Source of the DNA: Gnetum montanum
Lineage: Eukaryota; Streptophyta; Gnetopsida; Gnetales; Gnetaceae
Assembly: GCA_015680685.1 (NCBI GenBank)
Contig: MNCI01034649.1
Coordinates: 65,678 to 129,677, forward strand
Reading direction: 5' to 3'
Length of the DNA: 64,000 nucleotides
Positions within the stretch are counted from its first letter, which is position 1; each line of letters starts with the position of its first letter. The notes under the pieces were generated by a model that had not been told where the DNA came from, searched no databases, and saw nothing but the letters and a program-made list of their open reading frames with translations. Position numbers and translations under genes: made by a program. Shown here one piece after another: positions 1-12,869 of this stretch.

Positions 1-459
1 ATGGGAACATTTTGTGGCTCTGGAAAAGCAAGTCAAGAAGCTGTTTGATGAGAACAAAGCCCTTAGAGATCAAAAGAAGCTTATAGAAGCTAGTCTAGAT
101 AATAGGGATTCCTTGTAAACTAAGAAGATAGCGTGGTCCCACTATTGGAATGCTATCCATGTGATAGTTATTGTAGCCAAGAGTAACCTAAAGAAAGACA
201 TGAAAATAGAAATAATCGTTTGCAAGACATAAGAGTGGTGAGACTACTTTGCTTAGGTGTTGGAATGGCTCAAGAAACAAAAGGCTCATAAGAAGATATT
301 TAACATGGAGAAAAAAATTTACATGAAGTCTTATCATGTGGAGGCTATCGAGCAACATACAAAAAAGCTATTTGTCTACGATATAGGTGTTGAATGGGCT
401 TTTAGGTGATTCAATGATTTGATAGTCATTCTTGATTCTTCCACTCCTTGCATCATGAT
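1..459 (+). pseudogene. Coiled-coil antisense-ORF remnant, upstream part
   Basis: Frame 2 reads from the window edge as a charged, heptad-like stretch (WEHFVALEKQVKKLF, then ENKALRDQKKLIEAS) followed by a less ordered region with a few stops, up to the LTR at 460. The same WE-x-x-VALEK signature occurs on the minus strand near 56.3 kb, so I take both to be the extra ORF of the gag-PR retroelement family; here it is antisense to the gag-PR copy at 12.9-16.3 kb. The frame continues at 12,022 once the intervening element is removed. Function unknown; a role for the coiled coil in multimerisation is only a guess. The 5' part lies outside the window. Confidence 0.55.
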
Positions 460-1379
460 TGTTAAACCTCAAATTGCTTTAGATTTTAATGTTATAAACT
501 AGCATTTTTTTACTATTTTCATATATTGAAGAAAATTTATTTTGGAATATAAATCGATAAGTATTAATTTCTTTTTTTAAGCTTACGAATCGTAGGAAAT
601 AATGAGTGATGAAGATTAATATCGATTATATCAATCATCACAATGGTTGTGATATGAATCAATAACATGGGTATTGGCAAAGAAAATGTCTCAAGAAGAA
701 ATCAAGATAATGATTTACATAGAAAGGTAATCTAAATTGATGATCAAAGATGCTAGAATTGGTGATTTAGTTGAATGAAGATTTGAATGAATTTTTATTG
801 AATTTGATAGTACCAATCGATTCACAAATTTATTATTTTTATACATTATTGTAAATTCCTTTTGAGTATAAATAAGATCCTCAACTATGCATTGCAAAGG
901 ATGAAAAAACTCAAGATAGAACTTACATGAAATTGAATCTTCTTCTATATTAAAACTATTAAGAAAGAGTGTTGATGCTTTGTGACAATCAACAACCCTT
1001 GATGTATAAAGATTGTGAAGTTATTGCATTGTGAAGATAGCAGACTAGGGTCACAAATTAGGTGATGTCTCCATTGTAATATTCTATAGTTATGATAAAT
1101 TTATGTAACTTCTATTCAGTTTAATGAATTTGATTCATCTTTGAACTTAATATTAGAAGTTAAGATGAAGTTTGTTGATTTTAGTTATGACTGACAATCA
1201 TAACTATGGAGTTTTTGACTGAATTTAGATCTAATTGTTATTTTTCTTGATGATGATTTTAACTATAGAACCATTCCTCCATAGACATCACTTGCAGGTT
1301 AGTCATAGATGAGATGACAATTTTACGAAAAAAATTAATTATTAACGTAATTTAGCACAAAAATTTGAGTAGCTCATTA
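460..1379 (+). repeat. 5' LTR of the Athila-like element
   Basis: About 920 bp, similar along its length to 11,096-12,021 with many substitutions and small indels. It starts TGTTAAACCTC; the 3' end is set at CTCATTA, where the other copy has CTCATCA. The divergence between copies points to an old insertion. Confidence 0.8.
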
Positions 1380-1380
1380 A

Positions 1381-1400
1381 TTTGGAACCATTTCTAGGGA
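1381..1400 (+). other. Degenerate primer-binding site
   Basis: TTTGGAACCATTTCTAGGGA directly follows the LTR and resembles the TTTGGCGCCGTT-type binding site of Athila/Tat elements after loss of its CpGs. The sequence after the right-hand LTR is weakly similar too, so the exact LTR end is uncertain. Confidence 0.5.
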
Positions 1401-2234
1401 GGCTAGTAGAGCTAATAGTCATCAAGGGTTTTGTACATTTTTAAATTCATCTTGTAAATCTAATATTTTTTAGATACACTTTAATTTCTTTAAATTTTTT
1501 TTTTGTAAAGTAGTTCTAGAAATGGTTTCTTTTAATTGTTTTTCCTATATTAAGAAATTTAAAATTAAGGAAGAAGTAATATCCCAAGAATCAACTCCTC
1601 TTGTTGTCCAATGTATGAAAACTATTAAGAAATTTGCAATTAAAGTAGCAATATCAAGAGTAATTAAATCAATTTGTAGATTCTTAGGATTGGTGGCTCA
1701 TTAATATGCCAAAGAAGAGTGTGATTATTAAATGAAATCAATAAAGGAACCAAGGAAGCCAACATGAATCCAACCTTGTAGAAATACTTTTAGCCTTTAC
1801 AAATGAACGTGAACTAATTTAAGATAAAACCAAGAGGAATAAATACAATCAGATCTCAAATGCTTTTACTCTCTTGAATAGCAAAATTTCTTAGCAAAAA
1901 AGAAAGGAACATCATATAAATTTTCCACAACTTTTAATCCTCTATTTAATATTTCAATCACTGTAGTACAAAATATTAGTTCAACTATGTGGGAAGGATC
2001 ATAGAATTTAAATGCTACCCAAATATTAACTAATGCAACCACAATAGGAGGAACCACCCAACCTATAAATACTTTAAATTTGCAAACTTCAATTACATCA
2101 TTAGCCTCTATTTCTATACCAAATCCTATTGTGATCCCAATAGCAACTACCACATTCACAATGGGATCATCTTCCCACCATACACATAATTTTTTCTTTG
2201 TTCATTTCCTCTTTCCCTTGGTAGTCTAAGTTCC
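1401..2234. other. Untranslated leader of the Athila-like element
   Basis: AT-rich sequence between the primer site and the first recognisable gag residues. A 60-codon plus ORF (1522-1704) and a 97-codon minus ORF (1866-2159) lie here, but neither resembles a known family, and both are of a length expected by chance. Confidence 0.4.
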
Positions 2235-3382
2235 AATATTCTAATTGGGTAGGCCTATCAAAGACAAACCCTTGAGGATTTACTAAATTATAGGACATCA
2301 ATCATACCTTAAGGACCATTACATTTTCCACAAGGAAGAGATGTAGAGGTTAAAAACATTCATTTATTACCTATCTTTAAGGAAACAAATGATGAGGATC
2401 CAGTTACTCACATTAGAGAATTTGAATCCACATTAGCAATGTTAACATATCAAAGTGGGGATAGAACTAAAATTATTTCATTTAAATCAACCTTGAAGGA
2501 TAAAGCTAATTTTGACTACAAACCCTTAGTAGACAAATCAGTTCATGGGATTAATTCAAAAATGATTTTCTCCATAGAGCTCTCTCTAATGATAGGTTGT
2601 ATTCATTAAGGAAGCAATTAATGAGATTTACATAATAATAAGATCGATATTATTAGAATAATTTTGATAGGTTTAAAGGGTTATGTTTGAAGAGGCCCAA
2701 CCATCGATTTCTAGTCCATCAACTTATTCAAATATTTGTAGAAGGCTTGTTACTGTATTGTAGGTAAAATGTTGATTTTGTATGTGGTGGAAATGTTTTA
2801 TATGTAACCCTAGAAGATGGCTAGAGAATTATAAATTCATTAGTAGATCAAATAAAAATATGGCCAAAATCCAACATCATGCAACGCATGACCCAACAAA
2901 CTAAACAATTAAATAAAAAAGTAGATGATTTGACATGATTGATAAAGAAACAAGCTCATGTGATACAAAGTAAAGCATGTAGTATTTCTAGTAGTCCACA
3001 ACATGACTATACTATTTATCTAGCCTTATTATATTTTCATGGGAAAATGCAAGAATTAGTGAAGGATTTTGAACAATATAATAGCCAACTAGTAATGAGC
3101 TTTCCACAAATACCACTTTATCAACAACAATATCCTCTAAATAACTTCAAATATTATAAAAATCCAACTAATGAACACCTAGATAAGCTCATCCAATGTC
3201 TTTCTTGTTTCATGGAAGAGAGTAGCCAATTCATGAGTGAAACAAGAAGAAGATTTCAAGATCTAAGCAAGAATGAATTACCATACCAACCTAAACCAAA
3301 TCCTACATCTCAAAGAAAAGGAAAGGAAAAATTGCATTCCATCACTACTAGGAGTGGAAAAATACTTGAGCCTAAACCCTAA
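2235..3382 (+). pseudogene. gag remnant, Athila type
   Basis: Structural protein that would package the element RNA. Fragments in all three frames follow the plant retrotransposon gag pattern: an N-terminal RTLEDLLNY-like stretch, then LLPIFKETNDEDPVTHIREF, then a YSLRKQ motif and a DRFKGL stretch before VEGLL. The last 147 codons (2939-3382) are open: a hydrophilic Q/N/P-rich linker ending with the Athila hallmark ITTRSGKILEPKP. Several stops and at least one frameshift before 2939. It runs in the same direction as the protease that follows. Confidence 0.8.
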
Positions 3383-3689
3383 AAGAATGTTTGATTTCAA
3401 GAAATAGGGATACAAGAAGAATTTTAGCCATAAGTATTAACTGAAAGAAAAAATAAAGATCAACCAATTAGGGAAAGAGAACAACCATTACTCTTTAGAC
3501 AAATAATTTTACCTCTGTTTCCTAAATGACTACAAGAAGACTTTACAACTAAATCCCATCTTGAAAATTTTTTTAGTGAATTATATTTTCATATCCCTCT
3601 AGAAAAATTGGTGAAAGACACACCTCTTTATGCTAAGTACTTAAGGGAATTGTATACTAGGAGAAGAAAGGAAAAGATTCCTAGATAAT

Positions 3690-4156
3690 TTTATTTAGTT
3701 GATAATCTTTCTCAAATTATAAAAATTCATGAGGTTTTAAGATACCAAGATCCAAGAGTTTCTACCATTCTAATCAAAATAAATGAAAAAATTATTAGGA
3801 ATACCCTATTGGATTTAGGAGCTCGGAGTAATATCATGCCACTATAAATGGCTATGTCACTTGATTTGGAGGATATAAAAAGAGTAAACATGACAATATC
3901 TTTGGTTGATGGTTTTAATGTAAAACCTATAGAAATAGTAGAAAATTTGATAATATATGTGGAAAGAGAAAAATACCTAATTTATTATGTAGTTTTGAAA
4001 GTAAAATATCTTGTTTGTTTTCCCCTTATACTAGATACACCTTTATTAGCAATAGTTGATGTGGTAATAAATTGTAGATCAAGACAACTCCAATTATCTT
4101 TTGCTAATCTTACTTTTATTCTTAACATATATAATAAGAAAAAGAGAGCTAATTAA
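3690..4156 (+). pseudogene. Aspartic protease remnant (Ty3/Athila)
   Basis: Cleaves the retrotransposon polyprotein in intact relatives. The active-site segment reads LLDLGARSNIMPL at about 3806-3846, with Leu in place of the usual Thr/Ser of the D-T/S-G triad, followed by a stop. The following 102 codons (3848-4156) match the second half of Athila proteases, including FPLILDTPLLAIVDVVINCRS where family members have a LGRPFL motif. Intact up to a stop at 4154-4156, then non-coding sequence before RT. Confidence 0.8.
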
Positions 4157-4329
4157 ACAAATATTTAAAATAAGTAAGAATTCTCTACAAAATACCCACA
4201 TCAGCAATGGCATAAGATAGGGAAACATTGGTACTAAATAATTTTGACGAAGGATTGTTAGACCCCTTTACAAAAGAGCAACAAGATCTCCTTGACTAGA
4301 TTTTGAATTTATGACTAGGGAATATTGGA

Positions 4330-5090
4330 GAAACAATTCAACAACCAAACAATGATTCTTTGGATCTTAGAGAATTACCTAGTACACTTAAGCATATTTT
4401 TGTAGATCATAATAGACAATTAATAATAAATTCCCAACTTTTTAATGAGCAAGAAGCCAAACTATTAGAAGTATCACATAGAAAGTCTAAGGCATTTTCA
4501 TGGAGATATAAGGACCTTCATCAAGGAATCTCATCCAACATCTACCAACATCATATATATCTAGAGGATAATGCAAAACTAGTAAGAATTCCCCCTACAT
4601 GACTTAATCCAACTTTAAAACAAATTGTTAAAAATGATATTTCAAAACTTTGGAAGGAAAGAATTATCTATCCAATAGGCAATAGTAAATGGATAAGTCC
4701 TATTAAAATAGTTTCAAAAAAGGGTGGAAAATGGAGATTCTATGTGGATTATAGAAAACTAAATTAAAATATAAAGAAATATCATTTTCTTTTACCTTAC
4801 ATAGATCAAATTTTAGAAAAACTAAAAGCTCATGTGTATTATTGTTTTTTGGATGGATTTAGTGGTTACAATCAAGTAGCCATCACCCCTAAAGACCAAC
4901 ATACAACTACGTTTACATATCCATATGAAAAAATTTCTTACCAATGGATGACGTTTGGTCTCTATAACACACCCACTACCTTCTAAAGAGCTATGATATC
5001 AATATTCTCTAATATGATAGAAGATTATGTTGAAATATTTATGGATGATTTTTTTGATCTATAGAAATACTTATGAAGAAAGATCACAAC
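4330..5090 (+). pseudogene. Reverse transcriptase remnant (Ty3)
   Basis: Copies element RNA into DNA in intact relatives. Conserved blocks appear in order: a pre-RT segment (4360-4602), WISPIKIVSKKGGKWRF, then YCFLDGFSGYNQVAITPKDQ with the first catalytic Asp, TFTYPYEKISYQWMTFGLYN, and the active site at 5041-5049 reading MDD in a FMDDFF context. Three in-frame stops replace expected Arg/Asn/Gln residues, and the frame shifts just after the active site. The D-D pair is still visible, but the gene is dead. Confidence 0.88.
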
Positions 5091-5830
5091 ATTTAGAGTA
5101 TGTTTTAGATATATCTATAAATAAAAATTTAAAATTAACTTGGGCATAGAGTCATTTGATGGTGACAAATGGCATAGTATTAGGACACCTTATTTCTAAG
5201 GATGGGATAAGGATGGATGAAGAAAAAGTAAAATTAATATCTACACCTTCAAATCAAACTAATTTAAAGACTCTTCAAACTTTTCTAAAACATGATAGAT
5301 ATTATAGATGATTTATCAAAGATTGTTCAAAAATTGGTAAACCATTGTATATGCTCCTTGAAAAAGATCCTTTTAAATGGACTAATAACTTTCAAGAAGC
5401 ATACTTAGAAAGAAAAGAGTAAACACCACCCCTATATTAAATGCACCTATTTGGTATTTTTTATTTGATTTGAGGTGTGATGCTAGTGATACTATGGTAG
5501 GAATTTTTTAGGACAATGTATCAATAATAAGATACAAGTTATCTATTATGTATCTAAAAGTCTAGATCATGACCAAATAAATTATACAACTATAGAATAA
5601 GAATAGTTAGATATTTTATATTCTTTATATAACTTTAGACATAATTTAATAGGATATATAACTAGAGTTTATATTGACTATTCAACCATTAAGTTTTTGG
5701 CTGATAAAAAATAGAAAATATAAGAATAATGAGATGGTTCCTATTAGAATTTGATCTTGACATTTTAGATAAAATATGTTGAGAAAATGTCATGGTAGAT
5801 AATCTTTCTAGATTGGAAACAAGAGATGAA
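5091..5830 (+). pseudogene. RNase H and RT-connection remnant (Ty3)
   Basis: Continues the RT frame after several frameshifts. Readable pieces are the RT thumb (HDRYYR then FIKDCSKIGKPLY and LLEKDPFKW) and the RNase H start (LFDLRCDAS) with the first acidic residue. The 3' part, up to MVDNLSRLE at about 5792, matches the segment joining RNase H to integrase. Multiple stops. The 74-codon open stretch at 5792-6016 is the best preserved part. Confidence 0.75.
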
Positions 5831-6039
5831 AATAGAATAAAATGGATCTTTCATGATGAATTCCCTAATGAACAACTCTTTTTCGTAAAGAAGGATGCTT
5901 GGTTTTTTGATATAGCAAACTATCTTGCCACTATGAAAACCCCAATCCAATGGAGTAAGGAGGAGAAGAAATCTTTCTTAAGAATCATCTCTAAATATAT
6001 TTGGAGTAGTTTATAGCTTTATAGAATATGAAAAGATAA

Positions 6040-7000
6040 TGTAGCAAGAAGATGTATGGCTGAGGATAAACAACAAGAAATTCTACATATGTACCATGAT
6101 GAACTAGGAGGTGGCCATTTTGATAGCAAATGCACTACTATCAAAATATTGTAAAGTGGATCTTATTGGCCCTCAATCTTTAAAGATTATCATATGTAGA
6201 ATAATTTGATAAATATCAATGAATGGAGACCATAACTAAAATATAGGAAATACACTTAAACCCAGTTTTTAACAAAACCATTTGATGTGTGGGATATAGA
6301 CTTTTTACGCCCATTTCCACCATATAATTGATGTCAATATCATTTTTGTTTGTATAGAATATGCTACTAAATGGGTAGAAGAAAGAGCCATCCCACCAAA
6401 TGATGTTAAGGTAGTTGTAGCTTTCCTTAGAGAAAATATTTTAGCATGTTTTGGAACCCCACAGGTAATCATCAATGATCAAGGAACTGAGTTTTTAAAT
6501 AGAATAATGGAAAATTCCTTAAGTCTTGTAGAATCTAACATAAGATAGTCATTTCCTATCATCCTCAAACAAATGGTTAGGTAAAAAATGCTAATATAAT
6601 TATATTAAATATATTGACAAAAATGGTATGTACTAAAATGAAAGATTGGTTGAAAAACTTACAAGATGCACTTTGGCCTTATAGAATTACATATAAACCA
6701 AGTTTAGGATATTTGCCTTATCATTTATTTTATCATAAATAATTTTTATTACTATTATAAATTAAATATCAATAATTATGTTTAGTGTAACAATTGAATT
6801 TTAATGAAAACATAAATCATGCCTCTAGAATGATTGAAATACATGAATTAGATGAAATGAGACTAAATGCTCTTGACAAACAAATAATTATAAAAAGAAA
6901 AATGAAGGACTTAAATTATTAGAACATTTTCAAGAAACACTTTTTTGTAGGTGATAAATTTCTTTTGTATAATATGAGATTATATAAATTTCTAGGCCCA
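6040..7000 (+). pseudogene. Integrase remnant (Ty3)
   Basis: Would insert the cDNA into the genome. Starts with a zinc-binding-domain-like stretch (ILHMYHDELGGGHFDSKCT). The catalytic core has FDVWDIDFLRPF (first Asp), EYATKWVEERAIPPNDVK, and FGTPQVIINDQGTEFLN (second Asp). The block that should contain the third acidic residue (after PQTNG) is broken by stops and frameshifts. The C-terminal part (KFLLYNMRLYKFLGPYLV) matches the usual LLYNSRLKLFPGK region. Confidence 0.85.
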
Positions 7001-9639
7001 TATCTAGTAATGCAACAACATGCTAATGAAAGTGTTCTATTTTCACCTATTGATGATTCCTAAGTACATTTATAGTTAATGGACAAAGCCTTAAATTATA
7101 TTATAAAAATTGCACTAAAGAACCCAGAGAAGATGAATTAGTACAGCTAAGTGACCCAACTTATGCCAATATTATGAAATTAATGACAAAAATCCATTAG
7201 AAGTCCTAGTTTTGGATAGTAACATTCAGTATGATCCTTATTTAATATTATAATTTAATAAACGAAGTATTTTAGTATGTAAATTTTACATTGAAAATTA
7301 TAGAGGAAATATTATTTTATATTGTTGTTAGTGGCAAATCTAAAGAAATTATTAACATTGTGTCTGGAATGCAAAGGAGAAGGACAACTCCTCCTGTGTT
7401 GAGATAGCTAGGTTTAAACCCAAAATCCACCTAGGGGTGAGCCTTAGAATAACTTATTATTTGTCTTGCAAAATTTTATTTCATTTTTCCAACTTTCATG
7501 AACCATTGGGATACTTACCAAGTTGGATTTAAAGCATTCATGACTGATTCTAGTGATTACCTTTTTAATATGTCAATATCAAGAAAAGGGTATGTCATGT
7601 TTAGACTAGTCATAAAAGTGTTATAGCATGAGAAATTTCATTAGTCACTCAACAAGCACAATCATATTTTTTTCAAAAATATTTTTCCCCATAAGAACCT
7701 CATGATTGAGCTAGGCCTTACCATGAATATTAATTTGATTTAAGAAAACTTAATACCATATATATATGTATACATATGAATACCACCTTAAAAGCATCTT
7801 GAATCATGATCAAGGTAACACTCCCACAAGAACCTTATGGTTGAAGCAATGTACAAGGATCACATTTATTTGCATTCCATAAGTACATCCTTCCATAAGT
7901 AGATTGTTTCATGATGGACAATTATTTCTTCGTAATGACTTTCTTAGCTTTCCCTTTTTTGCTAGGATATGATATTAGACTTGGTTAATTGACTTATTTT
8001 AATTCAATAATTTACTACTTCCTTTAATTTTTTCTCATTCTCCTTACTTGGCTCATTTTCTCCCTTGTCTCATGATATTTTCCTTTTGTTTATATCCCTT
8101 TTTCTTCACTTCTCTATTTTTACTTATATTTCCATTTTCTTTTCCATGGTCATCTATTATGCCTAGTGGTACTTCTAGTACAAGGGCATCCCCTATGTTT
8201 CCTTTCATGCCCTCCATAGGCATTAGTGGTCAAGATCCCTACTATGGTGGCTAATGATATATACTAACATTTGCTAGATCCACAACTTCCAATATACTAT
8301 TAATAATAGTGGATATATAAAATCCATGGTAATCCTTGCTATTTTTTATATTATTTGCTCATGCCCAATTTTTAATAACTTATTTCTACTAATTAACTAG
8401 CTATGATACATATCCTTGATTACTTAGGGGGGTAGGGGATAACCAATTCATAATGGATAGGATAGTAGGGTATAACCAACATGGAAGCTAATCCAAGAGC
8501 AATTTAGGGAATGAGTTAGATGTAAGAAATGCATCTTAGATCTTTAAAACATAGGAAAGGTTAAGACCTTGAGTTTGTAAGACACTCTTGCACCTACTGA
8601 AGCAAACCTTGTGAGGTGATTTTTTAGCCTAATTAATCCTAGGAAGGGACTTCCTAATCAAGTTATCTGTGGACTACTATCCAAATAATAAGAATTTATT
8701 ATAAAGAGAGAAATAAAATCACCATGATATTGATTAATATAAATTTTCATGACCTAGGGCAATTAGGATAAGTTACATTGCCAAAGGATATTGAAGCATC
8801 AATGCCTATAGAATCTCAAATAAATCCTAGAATGAGTTATATCAAGAGACACCAAGGGGCCAATGTCTCACTATAAGATAAATCGAGGTATATTGATTCT
8901 AGTGATATATTTTAATATAATTATAAAAAAACTCAAGTAATAAATATAAATTCTAATTTCATTTATCTGAATTGATATGAAAAATAAAGGATTATCAATC
9001 CATATTGGTCTTATCGATATGGGTTAAACACAAGCAAACTTTGTCTAAAATATAGCATCTACATACTAAGGTGTCAAACTAGTTTGATATGTTTATTAAA
9101 CATATTGATTCATATAGCTTAGATTGATCAAGATAGATATGTCTAAGATTTTCCCAAGTGTGTTATGTATTATCAATGTGATTGTGATAATCATCAATAC
9201 ATTAGTAACCTAAGTTTGTTATTTATCAATCCATATCGATTGATCTATAAAGTTTGATCTAAATAGTTATGATTTACATCAAACTTGCGATAGGTATTGG
9301 CATCATTAAAACTCCAAAAAAATAAAAGGTTAATGCATAAGGTGATTGATTTACTATAAAGGCAACCACCTCAAGAATTCCATTATATTTTGAAAAATGT
9401 GGGCAACACAATTTAGGGATCCCGCCATGAATGCTTAGGGCCTCAATTTCTCTTAAGATTTTCATCCATAGTGCTCATTCAAGAGGATCCATGATGAGCA
9501 ATGGAGAATCCATGTAAACCTCTAATCTTAACCATCAATTTGGAAGGTAATATGATTTACCACCTTTCTTGAATTTTTTCCAAATTTAAAAAGTGATGTT
9601 GATCTTGTTTTCTTTTATTTTTCATAGTTATCATGCAAC
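7001..9639. other. Decayed spacer between integrase and env-like region
   Basis: About 2.6 kb of AT-rich sequence with no family I can name. A few short open stretches exist, such as a 68-codon hydrophobic one at 8048-8254, none convincing. Around 8990-9260 the motif TCAATCCATAT and its variants recur several times. In Athila elements this is a long untranslated region before the env-like ORF. Confidence 0.45.
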
Positions 9640-10800
9640 CATTCCTTATAATATGGCCAAATTGACAAGAGCTAAGTAGCAAGTAAAGCTAAGTATGGAC
9701 TTTGGTGAGGAAACTGTCATAAATTTTAGTATGTCAGACATCTTGGTTATTTTGCAAGGGCTAAGGATCGAATGGCTCAAAATCACTCCATGGCATCAAG
9801 AAGTTGACTAATCCAAGTGGTCCAACCACATGAATGTAGTGGTGCTAGAGTAACTAGAGGTGATGGGTTTTGGGCTTTCATCAGGCTTCTCATCACTAGG
9901 TCATCTAAGATGAGGTTTTGGAATTTTACTAGAACCTAAAATCTTATTTGACAAAGGTAGATCCTCTACAACACTATTTTGTGTATCCTTTTTGAAACAC
10001 ATAGCTAATGGTCACAAATGCCATGTCGTACAAGTGGTTTGGGCTTCCAACCAGGGAGGAGGGTGTTCTTAAATCAAAGGCAATAATCAAAAAGAAGTAT
10101 GATATCTTCCATCAATTCATTGGATAGACCAACTTTAGAAGGCTATAGGTGTAGGGTTTGCACTTTATAAACCCCCAGCCTAAACACTAGGTAATGGTGA
10201 GGATGACCATTACAAATGTTCTTCCTTTGACACACACCACCTATGTGCTCAGTCCTATGCTCTGCATCATGAAGGCATTAAAGTATGTTAAGGAAGAAAA
10301 TTTTTCTTACTTCTCAATCATGTATTTGATATATCATTATAATGATGATGTATTAAAACTAAATATTTTTTTTCTCATTTCAACAATCCTCCATAAGTAT
10401 GGAGTTCTTAAGTTGTAGATGGAAACAAAGGTGTACCTTTTAGCTCTCAAGAATGACACTTTTTCCCATTCTCTTCAAATCTACATGAACGTTGGCCCAT
10501 TCATCAAGGAATCACAAGAACCAAGTTATTCATTACTACTAGAGGCCAATGACATCCATGGATTTCAAGATGAAGTTTAATCCTTGTATCATTAGCTGCA
10601 ATCCACATAGAGGAAGCTTCTCACAATTCTTAAGAAGGTCAAATCAACCCTCACCACCATGGACAATAGGATGACAAATAGTGAGAAACATGTCCACCTG
10701 CAGATCCATGATGATGATGAAGGGGTAGAACCCTCTCATTTTGAAAAGGATATGGAAGTGGAAGTAGGTTTAAAGGCTTTATTCATACCTTATATTAAAT
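9640..10800 (+). pseudogene. Env-like ORF remnant of the Athila element
   Basis: Between integrase and 3' LTR, where Athila elements carry an env-like ORF. Pieces in shifting frames read like a single protein: KAIIKKKYDIFHQFIG near 10.1 kb, an open stretch at 10,194-10,418, and a hydrophilic, partly coiled-coil C-terminus (KKVKSTLTTMDNRM) followed by an acidic tail near 10.75 kb. No fusion peptide or membrane anchor can be recognised. I infer the identity from position rather than from similarity to a named family. Confidence 0.5.
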
Positions 10801-11095
10801 TTTATATTTGTTTAATGGTTATGTAATCATTATGGGTATTTTGAACAATTTTAATTTTTTTGTTGGTATTACATTTTGATACTAGACAATGAGCATTAAT
10901 GATCTTTTGTTTATGCATATATGCTTTAGATGTATTGAGTTTTATATTTCCAATGATATCATGCATATAATGCTAGCATCTTCATCACAATTTCATTTTG
11001 TTTTTCTTTATAGCTATGCATATAAATACTAATGTTTTTCTATTATTGTTTTCTCCCTTATGGTTAGGCATTCCCCAAAGGCTAGTCAAGGGCTA

Positions 11096-12021
11096 TGTTA
11101 AACCTCTAATTGCTTTATATTTTAATGTTATAAACTAGTATATTTATTTATTTTAACTATTTTAATATATCAAAGATAATTAATTGGGCAATAAAAATCA
11201 ATAAGTATTAATTTCTCTTCTGATATTATGAATGATAGGAAATCATGGGAGTGATGGAGATTGATATCAATTTTATCAATCATCACAGTGGTTGTGATAT
11301 GAATTAATAATATGGATTTCGGTAGAGTAAATGTCTTAAGAAGAAATCAAGATATCAATTTACATATAAAGGTGATCTAAATTAATGATCGAAGATGATA
11401 GAATTGGTAATTCATTTTGTTGAAGATTTGAATCAATTATTATTGAATTTGTTGATACCAATCAATTTACAAATTAGTTATTTTCATACATTATTGTAAA
11501 TTCCTTTTGAGTATAAATAAGAGCCTCAAATTTGCATTAGGGGAGACAAAAAACTCAAGAGAGAACCTACACCAAATTGAATCTTCTTCTATACTAAAAC
11601 TATTAAGGAAGAGTGTTGATCCTTTATGACAATCAACAACCATTAATGTATGAAGGTTGTGAAGTTGTTAAATTGTGAAGACAACATAGTAGGATCACAA
11701 ATTAGGTGACACTCCCTCCTAATCATCTATATTTGTGATAAATTTATGTAGCTTTAATTTGGTTTGATTAACATGTTTCATATTTGAACTTAATATTAAA
11801 AGCTAAGGTGAAGTTAGTTACTTTTACACATGAGTGACAATTATTAGTATGGAGTTTTTGATTGAGATTGAATCTAATTTTTGTTTATCTTAATGATCTT
11901 TTTAACTTTGGAATGATTCCTCCATGGATATGAATCATGGTTTATTCAAAGGCAAGATGACAATTTTACAGCAAAGTTAATTATTAAGGTAATCTAGCAT
12001 CAAACTTTGGCTGGCTCATCA
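11096..12021 (+). repeat. 3' LTR of the Athila-like element
   Basis: About 926 bp, starts TGTTAAACCTC and ends GGCTCATCA; collinear with 460-1379. A short purine-containing tract (TCAAGGGCTA) precedes it as a possible polypurine tract. Confidence 0.8.
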
Positions 12022-12245
12022 ATGACCATACCTAGGAAGACATCTATGGCTATATTTTTCTATGCTCCTTCTGAGTGAATAGATGTGGAGAACAAAAAGG
12101 ATCTAGCATGAGTGGATTTTGGTGACATTGGCTAGGCTAACATGAGTGATGAAGAAATTCTTCATAGGTTGGAGGCTAGTCTCCCAAAGTTCACTCCTAA
12201 AGACATTACTCCTATATCTCCTAAGGTTTACAAATTTTATTTTAT
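12022..12245 (+). pseudogene. Coiled-coil antisense-ORF remnant, downstream part
   Basis: Continuation of the frame left at 459. Across the removed element the codons run on in the same frame into KTSMAIFFYAPSE and then NMSDEEILHRLEASLPKF, with three stops in between. The tail is acidic and then Pro/Lys-rich. Just downstream the DNA resembles the spacer next to the homologous ORF end near 56.1 kb, supporting the view that this is the 3' end of the antisense ORF. Confidence 0.5.
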
Positions 12246-12869
12246 ATTATGGCCATTTTAGTATTTTTATTTGGTTATATCAATGATTACTATGGTTACT
12301 AATGGTTGGATGTTTTATTGCCTACATGTCCTAGGTGTTGACTGTGTTGGCTTTGACAATATTCTCCCCCTCCACCTTCCATGGCTTACCTAGGCTACAT
12401 ATTATGATGATGATGCACTTGTTATTTTTTATGGTATTAAGGCTATTGGTTTTTTTTGTTGGCATTATGATTCTAGAGACTATTTATTGCTTATTTCTTA
12501 TTACACTGTGTAACTATGGCTACCATTATGAACTACTTAGTTTTAATTTAGCTACATGATATTACATTTAGACTATAGTTCTTGTGTAGTTACTTTGGCT
12601 ATATATTTTTTGTTTATAGATTTATTTTTTATGTTCTATGTTTTATTTTTTTAAAATAGTGAATATAGGTTATTCATTAAAATAAAAATGAAAAACAAGA
12701 TGGTAAAATAAAACTTGAAAATATAATGTAAGCAAATAAAACTATAAAACATGGTGTAGGAAAGAAAACAAAAACTATAAATAATACACTAAAGTAAAGA
12801 GACCACATTGTATATACAAGGGAAGAAAAAAGATACTACAGTAATTGTACAATTTTTTCTTAATCTTTG
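12246..12869. other. AT-rich spacer between the convergent ORFs
   Basis: No coding signal. The stretch around 12,476-12,525 (GAGACTATTTATTGC, then GTAACTATGGCTA) resembles the reverse complement of about 56.06-56.13 kb, so this spacer belongs to the gag-PR element family. A purine-rich tract on the minus strand (GGAGGGGGAGAATATTG, about 12,358-12,375) looks like a polypurine tract, but its position inside the element is not settled. Confidence 0.45.

Larger units (their letters stand above)
460..12021 (+). mobile_element. Complete but decayed Athila-like Ty3 LTR retrotransposon
   Basis: Two diverged direct repeats (460-1379 and 11,096-12,021), both starting TGTTAAACCTC, enclose gag, protease, RT, RNase H and integrase remnants in Ty3 order plus a 3' env-like ORF. 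The ITTRSGK motif at the end of gag and the protease C-terminus (INCRSRQLQLSF) are typical of the Athila lineage. The 5 bases before the element (ATGAT, 455-459) nearly match those after it (ATGAC, 12,022-12,026), consistent with a target-site duplication. Every domain has stops or frameshifts, so it cannot move by itself. It interrupts a coiled-coil ORF whose frame is restored when it is removed. Confidence 0.85.

Noticed and set aside
8048-8254. 68-codon Phe/Leu-rich ORF as a membrane protein
   Set aside because: T-rich DNA gives Phe/Leu-rich frames by chance; no similarity or conserved context.
12335-12559. 74-codon hydrophobic plus ORF as a small membrane protein
   Set aside because: It lies in spacer DNA shared with the other gag-PR copy, where the frame is not kept.
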